The notes below the pieces were generated by a model, which ran no database searches, was not told the DNA's origin, and saw nothing but the letters and a program-made list of their open reading frames with translations. Shown piece by piece: positions 25,482 through 34,499 of a DNA stretch of 64,000 nt; positions within the stretch are counted from its first letter, which is position 1, and the number at the start of each line of letters is the position of its first letter. Position numbers and translations under genes: made by a program. This DNA comes from Phycisphaerales bacterium (GTDB lineage Bacteria; Planctomycetota; Phycisphaerae; Phycisphaerales; JAGLTS01): NCBI GenBank assembly GCA_023135165.1, contig JAGLTS010000049.1:1-64000 (forward strand), written 5' to 3'.

Positions 25482-26414
25482 CTACGCCGGGCTGTCACCG
25501 GATGACGCCAGCGCCTGTTGAATATGAGCACGCACCGCGTCGGCGGTATCGGGACGCCGCAGCGCGTGATCGATGAAGCACTTGGCGTATTCAATCCGGT
25601 TGCCGATGTCGTAGCGCTTGGCGTTCCACGCCAGGGCGTACACGGCCTGCTCGCTCGCCAGCAGGTTAATCGCGTCGGTAAGCTGCAGCTCGCCGCCCAC
25701 GCTGACATGGATGCGATCAAGGCACTCAAAGATCTGCGGTGCAAGGATGTACCGCCCGGCAATCGCGAGATTGCTCGGCGCTTCACCGGGCTCGGGCTTC
25801 TCCACCAGACGTGCGACGCGCGAGAGATTCTGCATCGGCGTCGATTCACGAGCCGGCTCGATGATGCCGTATCGGCTCACCCAGTCGTCGGGGACGGCGT
25901 GCACCGCGACGACGGTCGCCGGCTGTTGTTCGTACGCGTCCATGAGTTGCCGAAGACCGGGCGGCGAACCCGTCTGTGGGTCGATAATCGTATCACCGAG
26001 CAGCAGCGCGAACGGCTCATCGCCCACATGCTCGCGGCCCAGCGCCACGGCGTCGCCCAGGCCGAGTTGCCGACGTTGTCTGATGTAGAAGATTCGGCAG
26101 CGATCACCCACGTCGCGCACCTGATCGATCAGTTCCTCGCGCCCCGTCGCACGCAGCATCGCTTCGAGTTGTGGATGAAAATCAAAGTGATTCTCAATCG
26201 CTCGCTTGCCACGACCGGTGATGATGAGGATATCCTCAATGCCGCTGGCGACGGCTTCCTCGACGACAAACTGCAGCACCGGTTTGTCGATGATCGGCAG
26301 CATTTCCTTGGGCATCGACTTCGTCGCCGGGAGGAAGCGCGTGCCCAGCCCGGCCGCGGGAATGACCGCCTTGCGGATACGTGGACGCTGTCGGCCAGCT
26401 TCGTCGCTCATCAT
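25482..26414 (-). CDS. galU: UTP-sugar-1-phosphate uridylyltransferase (GalU type)
   Basis: The 310-residue protein has the nucleotidyltransferase signature GLGTRFLPATKSMPKEML, IIDKPVLQFVVEEAVASG, then LGDTIIDPQTG and VEKPEPGEAPSNLAIAGRYI, all as in bacterial UDP-glucose pyrophosphorylases. Length is normal. The usual reaction joins UTP and glucose-1-phosphate. Coded ten bases after a glucuronokinase-like gene and before a TRAP transporter, it could instead or also use glucuronate-1-phosphate, giving UDP-glucuronate. That specificity is inference; the fold call is secure. Confidence 0.9.
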   Translation of the reverse strand: MMSDEAGRQRPRIRKAVIPAAGLGTRFLPATKSMPKEMLPIIDKPVLQFVVEEAVASGIEDILIITGRGKRAIENHFDFHPQLEAMLRATGREELIDQVRDVGDRCRIFYIRQRRQLGLGDAVALGREHVGDEPFALLLGDTIIDPQTGSPPGLRQLMDAYEQQPATVVAVHAVPDDWVSRYGIIEPARESTPMQNLSRVARLVEKPEPGEAPSNLAIAGRYILAPQIFECLDRIHVSVGGELQLTDAINLLASEQAVYALAWNAKRYDIGNRIEYAKCFIDHALRRPDTADAVRAHIQQALASSGDSPA

Positions 26415-26424
26415 CCCGTACAGG

Positions 26425-27471
26425 CTAGCAGATCTCCGGCTTGATCACCGTCGCGCCGATCGCGGCGTAGGCGCTCCGTAGGCGCTCGTATCGCTGGGGA
26501 TCACCATCGTAGATGCCGACCACCGCCCCACCCGAGCCGGTGAATTTGGCCGACGCCCCCTGCCGGCGCGCGGTCTCCACCAGCGCCCGGGCGCCCGGAT
26601 CGATCGACACGAGTTGACTGCGCAGGTCGAAATTAGCGTCCATCAGCGGGCGGATCTCATCCCCTCGCCCGGCCACGATCAGGTCACGCGCTTCCTGTGC
26701 CAGCTCCGCAAAGCGCTGCATCCCTTCGACGACCTTCGCATCACCGTGATCGAAGCGGCTCCGCAGACCGGAATGCACAACCTCCGTCCCTTCCGACAAC
26801 CCCTCGTCGTACGCGACGAACAACGGCGGCAACTGCGCTGGATCGAGCTTCTCCCATGCGCTGTGAGGATTCCGGGGGCCGAAGTCCATGAACGCGACGC
26901 CCTCAATGGTCTGAATCACGCGATCCTGAAGACCGGCAGGGATCTTCAATTCATCAACCTCAACACTCAGCGCAAGCGCTGGCAACACCGCATCCGCCCC
27001 CGCACCCGGAAGGGTGACATCATAGAATTGCATGAGCGCTCGAAGCGCCGCGATCACGATGGCGCTGGATCCCGCCAGGCCCACGCGCGTCGGGACATTC
27101 GTCTCGTAGTGCATCGTGAACGCTCGCTCGTCCAGTTTCACCCCCTGCTCACGGCAATACTCTGCAAAACGCTTGATCGTCGCCTTGATGAGCCGCACGC
27201 CGCCGTAGTATCCGTGGCGGTTCACGTGAGCCACAAGCGCGTTGATCCCATCAAACTCCATCCGATCGCGAGCGCAGGGCTCAATGACCAGGCGCAGCGA
27301 TGCCTCGCACGTCACCGTCACCTGGAAGTTGCGCAGAATGGTGGAGATCGTTTTCCCGCCATACCCATCGGAGGGGTTGCCGATCAGGCCGATACGGGCG
27401 AAGGCATGGGATTCGATGATCATGGACGTATCCGAGGTCGTTCCCTGTTCGGCGGAGGCCGCTATGGCCAT
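26425..27471 (-). CDS. GHMP kinase, glucuronokinase-like
   Basis: The ATG at 27471 follows GGAGAGG; alternatives are 27489 and 27423. The 348-residue protein has all three GHMP motifs: the N-terminal GNPSDGYGGK (31-40), the phosphate loop PTRVGLAGSSAI (127-138) and the C-terminal KFTGSGGAVVGI. GNPSDGYGGKTI, HGYYGGVRL, AGLQDRVIQ and MDFG closely recall plant glucuronokinase, which makes glucuronate-1-phosphate from glucuronate and ATP. Its start overlaps the stop of the upstream gene remnant. With the uridylyltransferase behind it, the pair would give UDP-glucuronate, the plant salvage route. Other sugar kinases of the GHMP family remain possible. Confidence 0.82.
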   Translation of the reverse strand: MAIAASAEQGTTSDTSMIIESHAFARIGLIGNPSDGYGGKTISTILRNFQVTVTCEASLRLVIEPCARDRMEFDGINALVAHVNRHGYYGGVRLIKATIKRFAEYCREQGVKLDERAFTMHYETNVPTRVGLAGSSAIVIAALRALMQFYDVTLPGAGADAVLPALALSVEVDELKIPAGLQDRVIQTIEGVAFMDFGPRNPHSAWEKLDPAQLPPLFVAYDEGLSEGTEVVHSGLRSRFDHGDAKVVEGMQRFAELAQEARDLIVAGRGDEIRPLMDANFDLRSQLVSIDPGARALVETARRQGASAKFTGSGGAVVGIYDGDPQRYERLRSAYAAIGATVIKPEIC

Positions 27472-27740
27472 ATCCTCTCCGGCTGCCACACCGGCGTGTA
27501 CCCGTTCAGTGTATACGGCAGGATCCGGAACGAAAGTTCCTGGCCTGCGAGCGCTTCATTAAACCACGCGAGCGGGGAGTCGGCCTCATGCAGAACGAGC
27601 GGGTGATAGTCGGTGGCAACAAGCCACATGATGATCTCATCGGCTTCCCGGATCGCCCGGACTCCATTGCCTCCGCTACGAATGGGCGTGCCATCGGGCA
27701 GACCAGCCCGGACGTAATGAAGGAGTCGAGCGTAGTAGAA
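27462..27740 (-). pseudogene. 3' remnant of first gene of the operon
   Basis: About 90 codons remain (READEIIMWLVATDYHPLVL and on to LPYTLNGYTPVW), ending in TAG overlapping the kinase start. This shows it was translated in the operon. Upstream, the frame runs straight into an IS3 orfA-like fragment, so its 5' part is lost. I do not recognise the family. A short protein from the internal ATG cannot be excluded. Confidence 0.5.
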
Positions 27741-27794
27741 CGCCTCACGCAACCTCGTGATGATCTGTTCGGGTGGGTGTCACTTTCGTTTCAT
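27741..27794 (-). pseudogene. IS3-type OrfA N-terminal relic
   Basis: The frame from ATG 27794 reads MKRK, a stop (TGA), then HPPEQIITRLREA. This matches the start of IS3-family OrfA proteins (KRxRHTPEQIIxKLREA) with an Arg codon turned to TGA. Only this scrap is left, and it is fused in frame to the truncated gene. Confidence 0.6.
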
Positions 27795-28106
27795 CGAAGT
27801 GTCTCCCGTGTCTCCTGCCGGGAGCCATCGGGACTCTCATCCGCCACAGGCGGGCTGGATCAGTTTTTGGGAAGCAAGCCAATCCAGGTTTGACCGTGCG
27901 AAGAACCCCATCGCTTCCAACGAATTAGCCTTCGGCCTGGAAATGGAACATGACGGGGAGCTTGATCTTGAACAGGTGATCGAGGATGAGCCGGCATCCC
28001 ATTCGCTTTACCGCGACACGCGGCCGCTATCGGCGCCGCAGGAGTTCTCCCGAGGGACCACTTCTCTGTAGCACAGTCACAAATGTGTGATCCCAACGCA
28101 GCTTCA
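27795..28106. other. gene-free stretch between operons
   Basis: Nothing recognisable is seen. Frames on both strands are open but show no family resemblance; given the IS relic next door, this is probably scar sequence. The promoter for the kinase/TRAP operon should now lie here. Confidence 0.3.
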
Positions 28107-29432
28107 TCACTGATGATTGAGGTACGCCTGGGGGAATTTCCATGGATCGCGGTATTCTGGGATGGCTCGGCGAGTGGCCTCGTCATCACCGACGATTGAT
28201 TCCGTGGCCGGATCAAAATGGATGGTACGCCCGAGCGTGTAGCTGAGGTTACCCAGCGTTATGGGCAAGTCGATCTTGATATGGTACTCGGGGTTACAAC
28301 TGGGCTGTTTGCCTTCGCGGATGCATGTGAGCCATTCGTGCTCGTGGACGGTCCCATCGGACGTCACCTTGGGCGGCTCAACCGCGGGATCCAGTTCGCT
28401 GGTCTGCGGGATAATCTCACGTTCGCCGTAGTTGGCGCGCAACGTTCCATTGAGCCCGTGAAGGTAAATGCCCAGCGCGCGGGTGCCACTACCGAACTCG
28501 TAACCGTGGTGATTGAATTGAGCGAAGTGCCACCGCATGGTGAGGTTGGGGTATTGCCAGATCATGTCCTGAGTATCGGGGGCGTCACCATCCCCGCTCA
28601 GGATGTACCGGCCGCCGATGGCGCTGATCTTCTCCGGCAGGCCCAGCTCCATGGCCCATATGGGCAGATCGATAATGTGCGGCGCCATGCCCGGGGTCCA
28701 GCCGCCGGAGTAATCCCAGAATGAACAGTGCATCGCCGCGTCTTGAATCAGCAGTCGATTGAACTCGCACATCGGAGCCGGTCCGCAGAACATGTCGAAG
28801 TCAACGTCGTCGGGCGCGGGCTCCTTCGGCGCGGCACCAATACCGTTCTTACCCATGTTCCATCCCCAGAAGGTCTCGACCCGACCAATGGAACCGAGTC
28901 GTCTAGAGCGAACCCAATCTACAACGCGCCGGTAGTTGGCGCTCTGGTGGATCTGCGTGCCGACCTGACACACCACGCCATGTTTGCGCACGGCGTTGCG
29001 GACGGCAATTGACTCCGCCGGGTAAAGCGTCATGGGTTTTTGCAGGAAGATATGCTTGCCTGCCGCGGCCGCATCGACGGCCTGTAAGCAGTGCCAGTGC
29101 GGAGGCGTGGCGATGATCACAGCATCCACATTCGGGTCGGCCAGCAGTTCGCGATAGTCGCTGTAACCATTTATATCAAGGTGCGAGGTCTGCCAGGATT
29201 CGACACGCTTCTTCTGCACATCACAGACTGCTGTCAGAATCGTTCCGGCATCGACAAGACATTGACGAAGATTGGCCGATCCCATGCCCCCGGCACCAAT
29301 CAGCCCCAGACGGATCTTCGAATTGGGAGCAACACGGTCCCCGCGTCCCAAGACGTTCGAGGGGATGAATACCGGGGCAGCCAAGGCGGCGGCGGCCCCG
29401 CGCTTGAGAACATCACGTCGTGTAACGGCCAT
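28107..29432 (-). CDS. Gfo/Idh/MocA family oxidoreductase, Tat-exported
   Basis: The ATG at 29432 shares one base with the upstream stop (TGATG), so translation is coupled; GTG 29435 is an alternative. The 441-residue protein has a twin-arginine signal (TRRDVLKRGAA), a Rossmann loop (IRLGLIGAGGMGSANLRQ), VIIATPPHWHCLQA and LQKPMTLYPAES at the Lys position (here QKP, not EKP). The C-terminal domain has YSGGWTPGMAPHIIDLPIW, with a metal-free sugar site expected. It is the last gene of a four-gene - strand operon with DUF6807 and DUF1080 proteins. Confidence 0.86.
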   Translation of the reverse strand: MAVTRRDVLKRGAAAALAAPVFIPSNVLGRGDRVAPNSKIRLGLIGAGGMGSANLRQCLVDAGTILTAVCDVQKKRVESWQTSHLDINGYSDYRELLADPNVDAVIIATPPHWHCLQAVDAAAAGKHIFLQKPMTLYPAESIAVRNAVRKHGVVCQVGTQIHQSANYRRVVDWVRSRRLGSIGRVETFWGWNMGKNGIGAAPKEPAPDDVDFDMFCGPAPMCEFNRLLIQDAAMHCSFWDYSGGWTPGMAPHIIDLPIWAMELGLPEKISAIGGRYILSGDGDAPDTQDMIWQYPNLTMRWHFAQFNHHGYEFGSGTRALGIYLHGLNGTLRANYGEREIIPQTSELDPAVEPPKVTSDGTVHEHEWLTCIREGKQPSCNPEYHIKIDLPITLGNLSYTLGRTIHFDPATESIVGDDEATRRAIPEYRDPWKFPQAYLNHQ

Positions 29433-30454
29433 CACTCAACCTCCCTTTCTGAATTCGATTCGAGCTTGGATAGAGTGGATTGGACATAGGCGTCAAACGC
29501 CTTATTCAACGACTCATCGTTGGCCTGTCCGGGGATTACGAGAAAGCGATACCGGAGAACAAGCGGTTGATCCCGGTGCAATGCGTGCCGTGTTCCCGCC
29601 TTTGGAAAGGCCGGCTGGAACCACGGCAAATACTCATAGGTGATCCAGTCGCCGGGGTAATCGCGGTTCTGCGGATGTTCAAGGATGGCCAGAGTCGCCG
29701 CATTGCTTCCGCCTTGCCAAGTGCCGCGAGCGAGTGACCATGCACGCTGTGGCTTGGCACCGTCGGGATCGGCGTGCCGCTTGAACTCGATATTCTTTAC
29801 CGGGGCAAGGCGAGTGTTAAGCCCGCCATAGGTATCGGTATCACGGCGAGCCAGCGTTACTCCATCGACGAGAGCCTCAAAGCGCAACTCGAAATCAATC
29901 GAGCGAGAACCGTTAGCCGCAGCGGCATAAACAGTGATGGTCACAGACTCAAATACGATCGGAGTTTCGTCCTCCCACAGCCAGAGGTTGTGGGCTTTCA
30001 CGCGTGCAAAGTCGTCCGTGCTGGTGAGCTTCGGGTCGCCGACCGGCCGCGAGTAAACTACCTGAAGCGCGTGCAAATCTCCCATTTGATTCGCAAATTG
30101 CACCTCCGGCCATGCCCAGTAGATACCGCGGTGATGCGGATGATCCAAACTCCAATCCAGCGTCAATTCCTCATCGTCAGGTCCGTAGAGCGGGTGGACA
30201 TATCCGCTTCGTGGCCTTGCGTAACGACGATTCGACTCTTGAACGTTCTGAAAATATTCCTCCGGCAAATCAAAGGTGCGGGCATTGTATTGCAGCACCG
30301 GATGTCCCAACTCGGCCAACACGACCTGCTCGTCACCCCCGGTGATTCGTGCGGTCATACGCGTTTCGTTCCCGACATAATCGGCGGCGATCACTGACAC
30401 AACGAGTAATCCGCCAAGTAAGAAAGCTATGCGTACTCTGGAGCAACGGATCAT
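29432..30454 (-). CDS. DUF6807 (PmoA-like) secreted protein
   Basis: The ATG at 30454 has GAGGAA upstream and gives 340 residues with an N-terminal signal anchor (about 5-24). The body has the family's WSLDHPHHRGIYWAWPEV core and ILEHPQNRDYPGDWITYEY. The family is often mislabelled methane oxygenase PmoA; it has no copper-monooxygenase features and is known in planctomycete and Bacteroidota sugar clusters. A beta-sandwich binding or cleaving a glycoside is likely. It lies between a DUF1080 protein and an oxidoreductase. Confidence 0.8.
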   Translation of the reverse strand: MIRCSRVRIAFLLGGLLVVSVIAADYVGNETRMTARITGGDEQVVLAELGHPVLQYNARTFDLPEEYFQNVQESNRRYARPRSGYVHPLYGPDDEELTLDWSLDHPHHRGIYWAWPEVQFANQMGDLHALQVVYSRPVGDPKLTSTDDFARVKAHNLWLWEDETPIVFESVTITVYAAAANGSRSIDFELRFEALVDGVTLARRDTDTYGGLNTRLAPVKNIEFKRHADPDGAKPQRAWSLARGTWQGGSNAATLAILEHPQNRDYPGDWITYEYLPWFQPAFPKAGTRHALHRDQPLVLRYRFLVIPGQANDESLNKAFDAYVQSTLSKLESNSEREVE

Positions 30455-30485
30455 CCAGGGCTTCCTCTTTCTCAAGGTGTCGAGT

Positions 30486-32282
30486 TCATTCTTGATCGGC
30501 CTGACGGTTCACCGGCGAAATCTCGCGAATCCGAATATCACGCCAACTTACGCGCAGCGGGTCGGTTCGGGCGCCAACGCCATGCACCTGTAGACCGATG
30601 AAACCGCGTTGCGTCGTGCCATCCACCAACAGGGCGGCCGGAACGTTGTTCAGGTATGTACGGAACACCGGTCCATTGGCCACGATGCGCAATCGATTCC
30701 AGTCATCATGTTGGAACGCGTTTCTCGCCCGCTCATTCCTATCGAGCGAGGAGAGCCAGCCGCGGCGAGATTCATCATAGATGCCCGCGGACCATGCCCG
30801 CTCGGACGGATCGATCTCGACCTGGTAGCCGTGTACTCTTCCATTGTGATACTCAGCATTGCTGTTGCTGCGGATCTGAATACCGGAGTTAAGTTCTTCA
30901 TCCACACGAAATTCGAGTTCGAGTACGAAATCTTCGTACTTCTGCTTGGTGCAAAGGAACGTATTGGGTTGGTTCGGCCGGGTTTCTCCGACAATCACAT
31001 CGTTTTCGATCTTGTATTCCGCCTCTCCTCCGAGGCGCATCCAGCCGTCGAGGTTCTGCCCGTTAAACAGATTTTGGAAGCCGGGAGCTTCCGGCCCCCG
31101 CCACGAGGGGTGTCGAACAATCCAGATATTTCTGAATCGCACGGAAGTGCCATGATCCTGCAAGACAATCGGGCGGAGCCCCGGGCGCTCGGGCCGCCCC
31201 TGACCGGTCGGACCGCCGACGCGAACGTCATTCTGGACGAGAACTCCGTTATGCACAACGGTGACACGAGCGTCGCTGAGTTTCTTACCCATCTCATCCC
31301 ATCGGGGTGCGATGAATTCAATATCGTAGGTCTGCCAAACGCCGGGCCTGGCGCATGCGTTGACGTTCGGTGGTGAAAGCCGGTAGAGCGCACCGCAACC
31401 ATCAGGGGCCGATGGTAAACCCCATGAGTCAAGGATCTGGACCTCATAGGAATCGAATATGTAGACGCCGCTATTGCTGCGCGCCTGTCCCACTGTTGCT
31501 TCGGGCGCGTCCGGACATATGAATTCCAGATGCAGTGAAAAATCCTCGAAGAGTTCGCGCGTGACGGCATCTCCGCCCCCCGGCTCGATCACAAGGTCAC
31601 CATCATCAACTGACCAGTCAATTGGGCGTCCGTCGCGCGTGCACCACTCATCCTTGGAGGATCCGTCAAAAAGCGAAATCGCATCATGCGGTCGGTCTCC
31701 GGACAATCGATGTGGATCCACCCGGACGCCCTTCGCCGGATCTCCGGAAGAATCGCCGATCATACAAGCGAATGATCCGTCGCCGGCACCTTGACCCACT
31801 TTGAACATCACCGTGTTCCAGCCACGCTTTAGTGGAGCATCCACAACGTCCGGACCGGACATCAAGTCGTGGTTCGCAACGGTCTCAAATACGAGTTCGC
31901 CGTTGATCCACACTTTCACACCATCGTCGGATCTGATGTGGAGCTGTACGGTCTGATCTGCTTCACTATCGATGCAAGTGCGAGCGAATGTGCAATAGTT
32001 CCCCGGGTCCTGCGATTCGCTCAGTTTGACCATCCCCGGCGATTGCGAATCATCGGCATACTGATCTCGCCAAACGATGGAGGGGTGATCCGGAACAGTT
32101 TCAGGTATGAAAGCGATATCCAGAATGTGCAAGCCATCCTCGCCCTCAGACTTGTATGGGCCGGCGACCTGCCAGGCAAGAATGTAATCACCGTTTATGT
32201 CAGCGTCTGACCGGTCGGTCGTCACGCCAGTACAGGCCATGGCAGGCAGGGCCAACAGACATACGCACCTTATAAGGAACAC
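30486..32282 (-). CDS. DUF1080 (3-keto-disaccharide hydrolase) two-domain lipoprotein
   Basis: The chosen start is GTG 32282, with GGAG seven bases upstream and a lipoprotein signal after it (LLALPAMAC); a frame to 32330 would overlap the upstream gene. The 598-residue product has an N-terminal PA14-like beta domain (about 35-185, HIRSDDGVKVWINGELVFE) and two concanavalin-like DUF1080 domains (about 200-385, LFDGSSKDEW; and 400-590, LFNGQNLDGWMRLGGEA). DUF1080 proteins cleave 3-keto-glycosides made by oxidoreductases of the Gfo/Idh/MocA group. The operon contains two such oxidoreductases, a coherent keto-glycoside pathway. Confidence 0.85.
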   Translation of the reverse strand: MFLIRCVCLLALPAMACTGVTTDRSDADINGDYILAWQVAGPYKSEGEDGLHILDIAFIPETVPDHPSIVWRDQYADDSQSPGMVKLSESQDPGNYCTFARTCIDSEADQTVQLHIRSDDGVKVWINGELVFETVANHDLMSGPDVVDAPLKRGWNTVMFKVGQGAGDGSFACMIGDSSGDPAKGVRVDPHRLSGDRPHDAISLFDGSSKDEWCTRDGRPIDWSVDDGDLVIEPGGGDAVTRELFEDFSLHLEFICPDAPEATVGQARSNSGVYIFDSYEVQILDSWGLPSAPDGCGALYRLSPPNVNACARPGVWQTYDIEFIAPRWDEMGKKLSDARVTVVHNGVLVQNDVRVGGPTGQGRPERPGLRPIVLQDHGTSVRFRNIWIVRHPSWRGPEAPGFQNLFNGQNLDGWMRLGGEAEYKIENDVIVGETRPNQPNTFLCTKQKYEDFVLELEFRVDEELNSGIQIRSNSNAEYHNGRVHGYQVEIDPSERAWSAGIYDESRRGWLSSLDRNERARNAFQHDDWNRLRIVANGPVFRTYLNNVPAALLVDGTTQRGFIGLQVHGVGARTDPLRVSWRDIRIREISPVNRQADQE

Positions 32283-32317
32283 TCTATCGTCTCCGTTTAC
32301 TTGTTTAGACCCGTGAT

Positions 32318-33607
32318 CTAGAGCCGCCATGGCGAACGCATTGCCCGCCCAAGCATCCGGTTCGCCGAATCGTTGCCGATCGCCCGTTCCAAAGTGGGAT
32401 CCCAGTGGATTTCGGTTCCCAGGCGCATCGCGATGTTCCCGAGGTGAGCGATCGTAATCGTCCGGTGGGCGTCCTCGATCGGAGCGATCGGTTCCCGTCC
32501 GGACCGGATGCAGTCAAGAAAGTTCTGATGGTGATCGTCGGATTGATACAGGCGCATTTCATTGGGCGCGAAGCGAGTTTGTAGCAGTGAAGATGGTTCG
32601 GACTCGATATGACCGCGCTTCACGAACAGACGTCCCTCATCGCCGAGAATCTCGACTCCCGTGGAGTCGTGACTCGTGACAATGAGTTCGACTCCGTTCT
32701 CGTATGTTGCCGTGACTTTGTAATTGACCGCGGTATCCCACAGTCCATCCTTCGGAAACTCTCCGACCCCCGAGACCCGCACGGGGCCAGATTTCTCCAT
32801 CCCCAAAGCCCACTGCGCGATGTCGATGTGGTGGGCACCCCAATCGGTGAGCTTGCCGCCGGAGTAATCGAACATGTACCGGAAGTCATAGTGGGTACGA
32901 TGGTCGCAGTACGGCGCCCACGGGGCCGGCCCGAGCCACATCTCGTAGTCGAACCCATCCGGCGCGGCTTTCGGCACATGGTTGCCCGTGGAAGCTCCGG
33001 GAGGCAGATGACATGTAATGTGATGGATGCGGCCGAGCCGTCCGTTGCGCACCAATTCGCACGCCAATCGAAAACGCCGGTCGCTTCTCTGTTGACTGCC
33101 CGTCTGGAAGACCCGGCCGTAACGGGCGATCGTGTCGCTCATGGCGCGACCTTGGGCGATGGTCAGTGTAAGTGGCTTCTCGCCGTAAATATCCTTGCCC
33201 ACCTTTGCCGCCATGATCCCGTGAAGCCCATGCCAGTGATCCGGCGACGCGATGATCACCGCATCGATGTCCTTGCGTCCAAGCAGATCACGAAAATCGT
33301 TGTAGTCATCGCAACCACCATAAAGACCTGATGTCGTTTGCCCGGCATAGTGCTCCTCAACCGCTCGCTTTGATCCGAGCCTCCGATCACGATCGGGATC
33401 GCACACTGCGAGTACCTGCACTTGGGGCTTGCCCAGGAACGATCTCAGATTGGCGTTGCCCATACCCCCGCATCCGATCAAACCGAAAGTGATGCGCTCG
33501 CTCGGCTCCGGTCGCCGACCCGCTGCGGCGGCGGCAAGAACGGTTGGGCCGGCAATCACTGTGGTGGAACGGACCAGGAACGCGCGGCGGGTCAGTGTCG
33601 ATAACAT
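32318..33607 (-). CDS. Gfo/Idh/MocA family oxidoreductase, Tat-exported
   Basis: This 429-residue protein has a twin-arginine signal (TRRAFLVRS, hydrophobic to about 30), Rossmann loop FGLIGCGGMGNANLRSFLG, VIIASPDHWHGLHG and GEKPLTLTIAQG with the active-site Lys. The C-terminal domain contains DYSGGKLTDWGAHHIDIAQW, with the conserved His. It is the first gene of the operon 33607-28107 and precedes the DUF1080 hydrolase. It likely oxidises a glycoside at C3 outside the cytoplasm. Confidence 0.88.
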   Translation of the reverse strand: MLSTLTRRAFLVRSTTVIAGPTVLAAAAAGRRPEPSERITFGLIGCGGMGNANLRSFLGKPQVQVLAVCDPDRDRRLGSKRAVEEHYAGQTTSGLYGGCDDYNDFRDLLGRKDIDAVIIASPDHWHGLHGIMAAKVGKDIYGEKPLTLTIAQGRAMSDTIARYGRVFQTGSQQRSDRRFRLACELVRNGRLGRIHHITCHLPPGASTGNHVPKAAPDGFDYEMWLGPAPWAPYCDHRTHYDFRYMFDYSGGKLTDWGAHHIDIAQWALGMEKSGPVRVSGVGEFPKDGLWDTAVNYKVTATYENGVELIVTSHDSTGVEILGDEGRLFVKRGHIESEPSSLLQTRFAPNEMRLYQSDDHHQNFLDCIRSGREPIAPIEDAHRTITIAHLGNIAMRLGTEIHWDPTLERAIGNDSANRMLGRAMRSPWRL

Positions 33608-33861
33608 CCTGCGGCTCCAGAATCAATCGTAGCGGTTCGGCGGCCGAGTCTACCGACCCCTCAGTGAGTTGCAAAGCGCACGATCCGCTGCAGCCTGACG
33701 GAGCCCAAACCGCGCATCCATGAACCCGAATGCACGCGATTTGCTTCAGAAGATCACCGAACATCTGAATCACCGCTGAACGAACTGAATGGTCTTCCGC
33801 CTGCGCGTGCCGGCCGTCGGATGCTGCCTCCTTCCCGTGCGCTCGATGGTCGGCGAGCAGC

Positions 33862-34040
33862 CTACTTGCAGCTCGCATTCACCGATCGGGCCATTTCGAT
33901 CAACTCACGCATCAGGCTCTCGACACGATCGGGTTCTCCCGCGAAGACATCCCGCTCTTCGCTGATGTCGGCGTCGATCCGGAATAACTCGAAGTCGATC
34001 AGCGACCGCGCGGCATCGCCCTTGTCCCTGGCAAATACGT
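33862..34040 (-). pseudogene. sulfatase C-terminal stub
   Basis: A short frame ends FELFRIDADISEERDVFA, GEPDRVESLMRELIEMARS, then stop. The pattern 'ELxxLxxDxxExxN...P..V..L...L' is what sulfatase C-termini show. It is joined upstream to the 3' end of an IS relic, suggesting that the IS cut the gene. Only about 55 residues survive, so the family call is tentative. Confidence 0.45.
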
Positions 34041-34499
34041 CATCCGGCGTTTCGAATGGCGAGCAGACAACGGACATCTGGGTTTTGGTGTGTTGAATAT
34101 CGTCTGATTGATCGCTCAGTTCATGGTCACAGCGCGACGAACGGCGTCAATCCGAGCAACAGCGCACCCGACAGCTGGTAACCGGAATGGACTGCCGCAG
34201 TTACCGATGGGCTTCCTCAGTCAGGTCGCGCGCCGGTATCGGTGATGCAATCCGATGAGAATTGGTTCAGCAACAACTCGGTCGTGCTCAGGGAGTTCAA
34301 AAGTCCGGGGAAGTGGAGCATTGTGATCCAGTGGTTGGTGAGAATGAGTGGTGTGGTAGTAGTCGAAATACTCGGTAAGGAGTCGATACAAGTGTGCCTC
34401 GTTGAGGACGATGACATGGTCGAGGCAATTCCGGCGGATTGATCCAATTACGCGTTCGACGAACGGATTCTGCCAGGGCGAACGAGGCGAGGTCACAGC
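34041..34499 (-). pseudogene. IS transposase C-terminal relic with IS end
   Basis: The frame ending at 34221 reads SPWQNPFVERVIGSIRRNCL, DHVIVLNEAHLYRLL and LIGLHHRYRRA. This is the C-terminal part of an integrase-core (rve) transposase, including the Glu of the DDE triad in NPFVERVIGSIR. The N-terminal part is missing at the point where the oxidoreductase gene ends. Bases 34041-34220 match about 37707-37900 and are the non-coding end of the same element. Confidence 0.8.

Noticed and set aside
29432-30454. Particulate methane monooxygenase subunit (PmoA label of the family)
   Set aside because: There are no membrane helices or copper-site residues of PmoA; the label of this domain family is historical.
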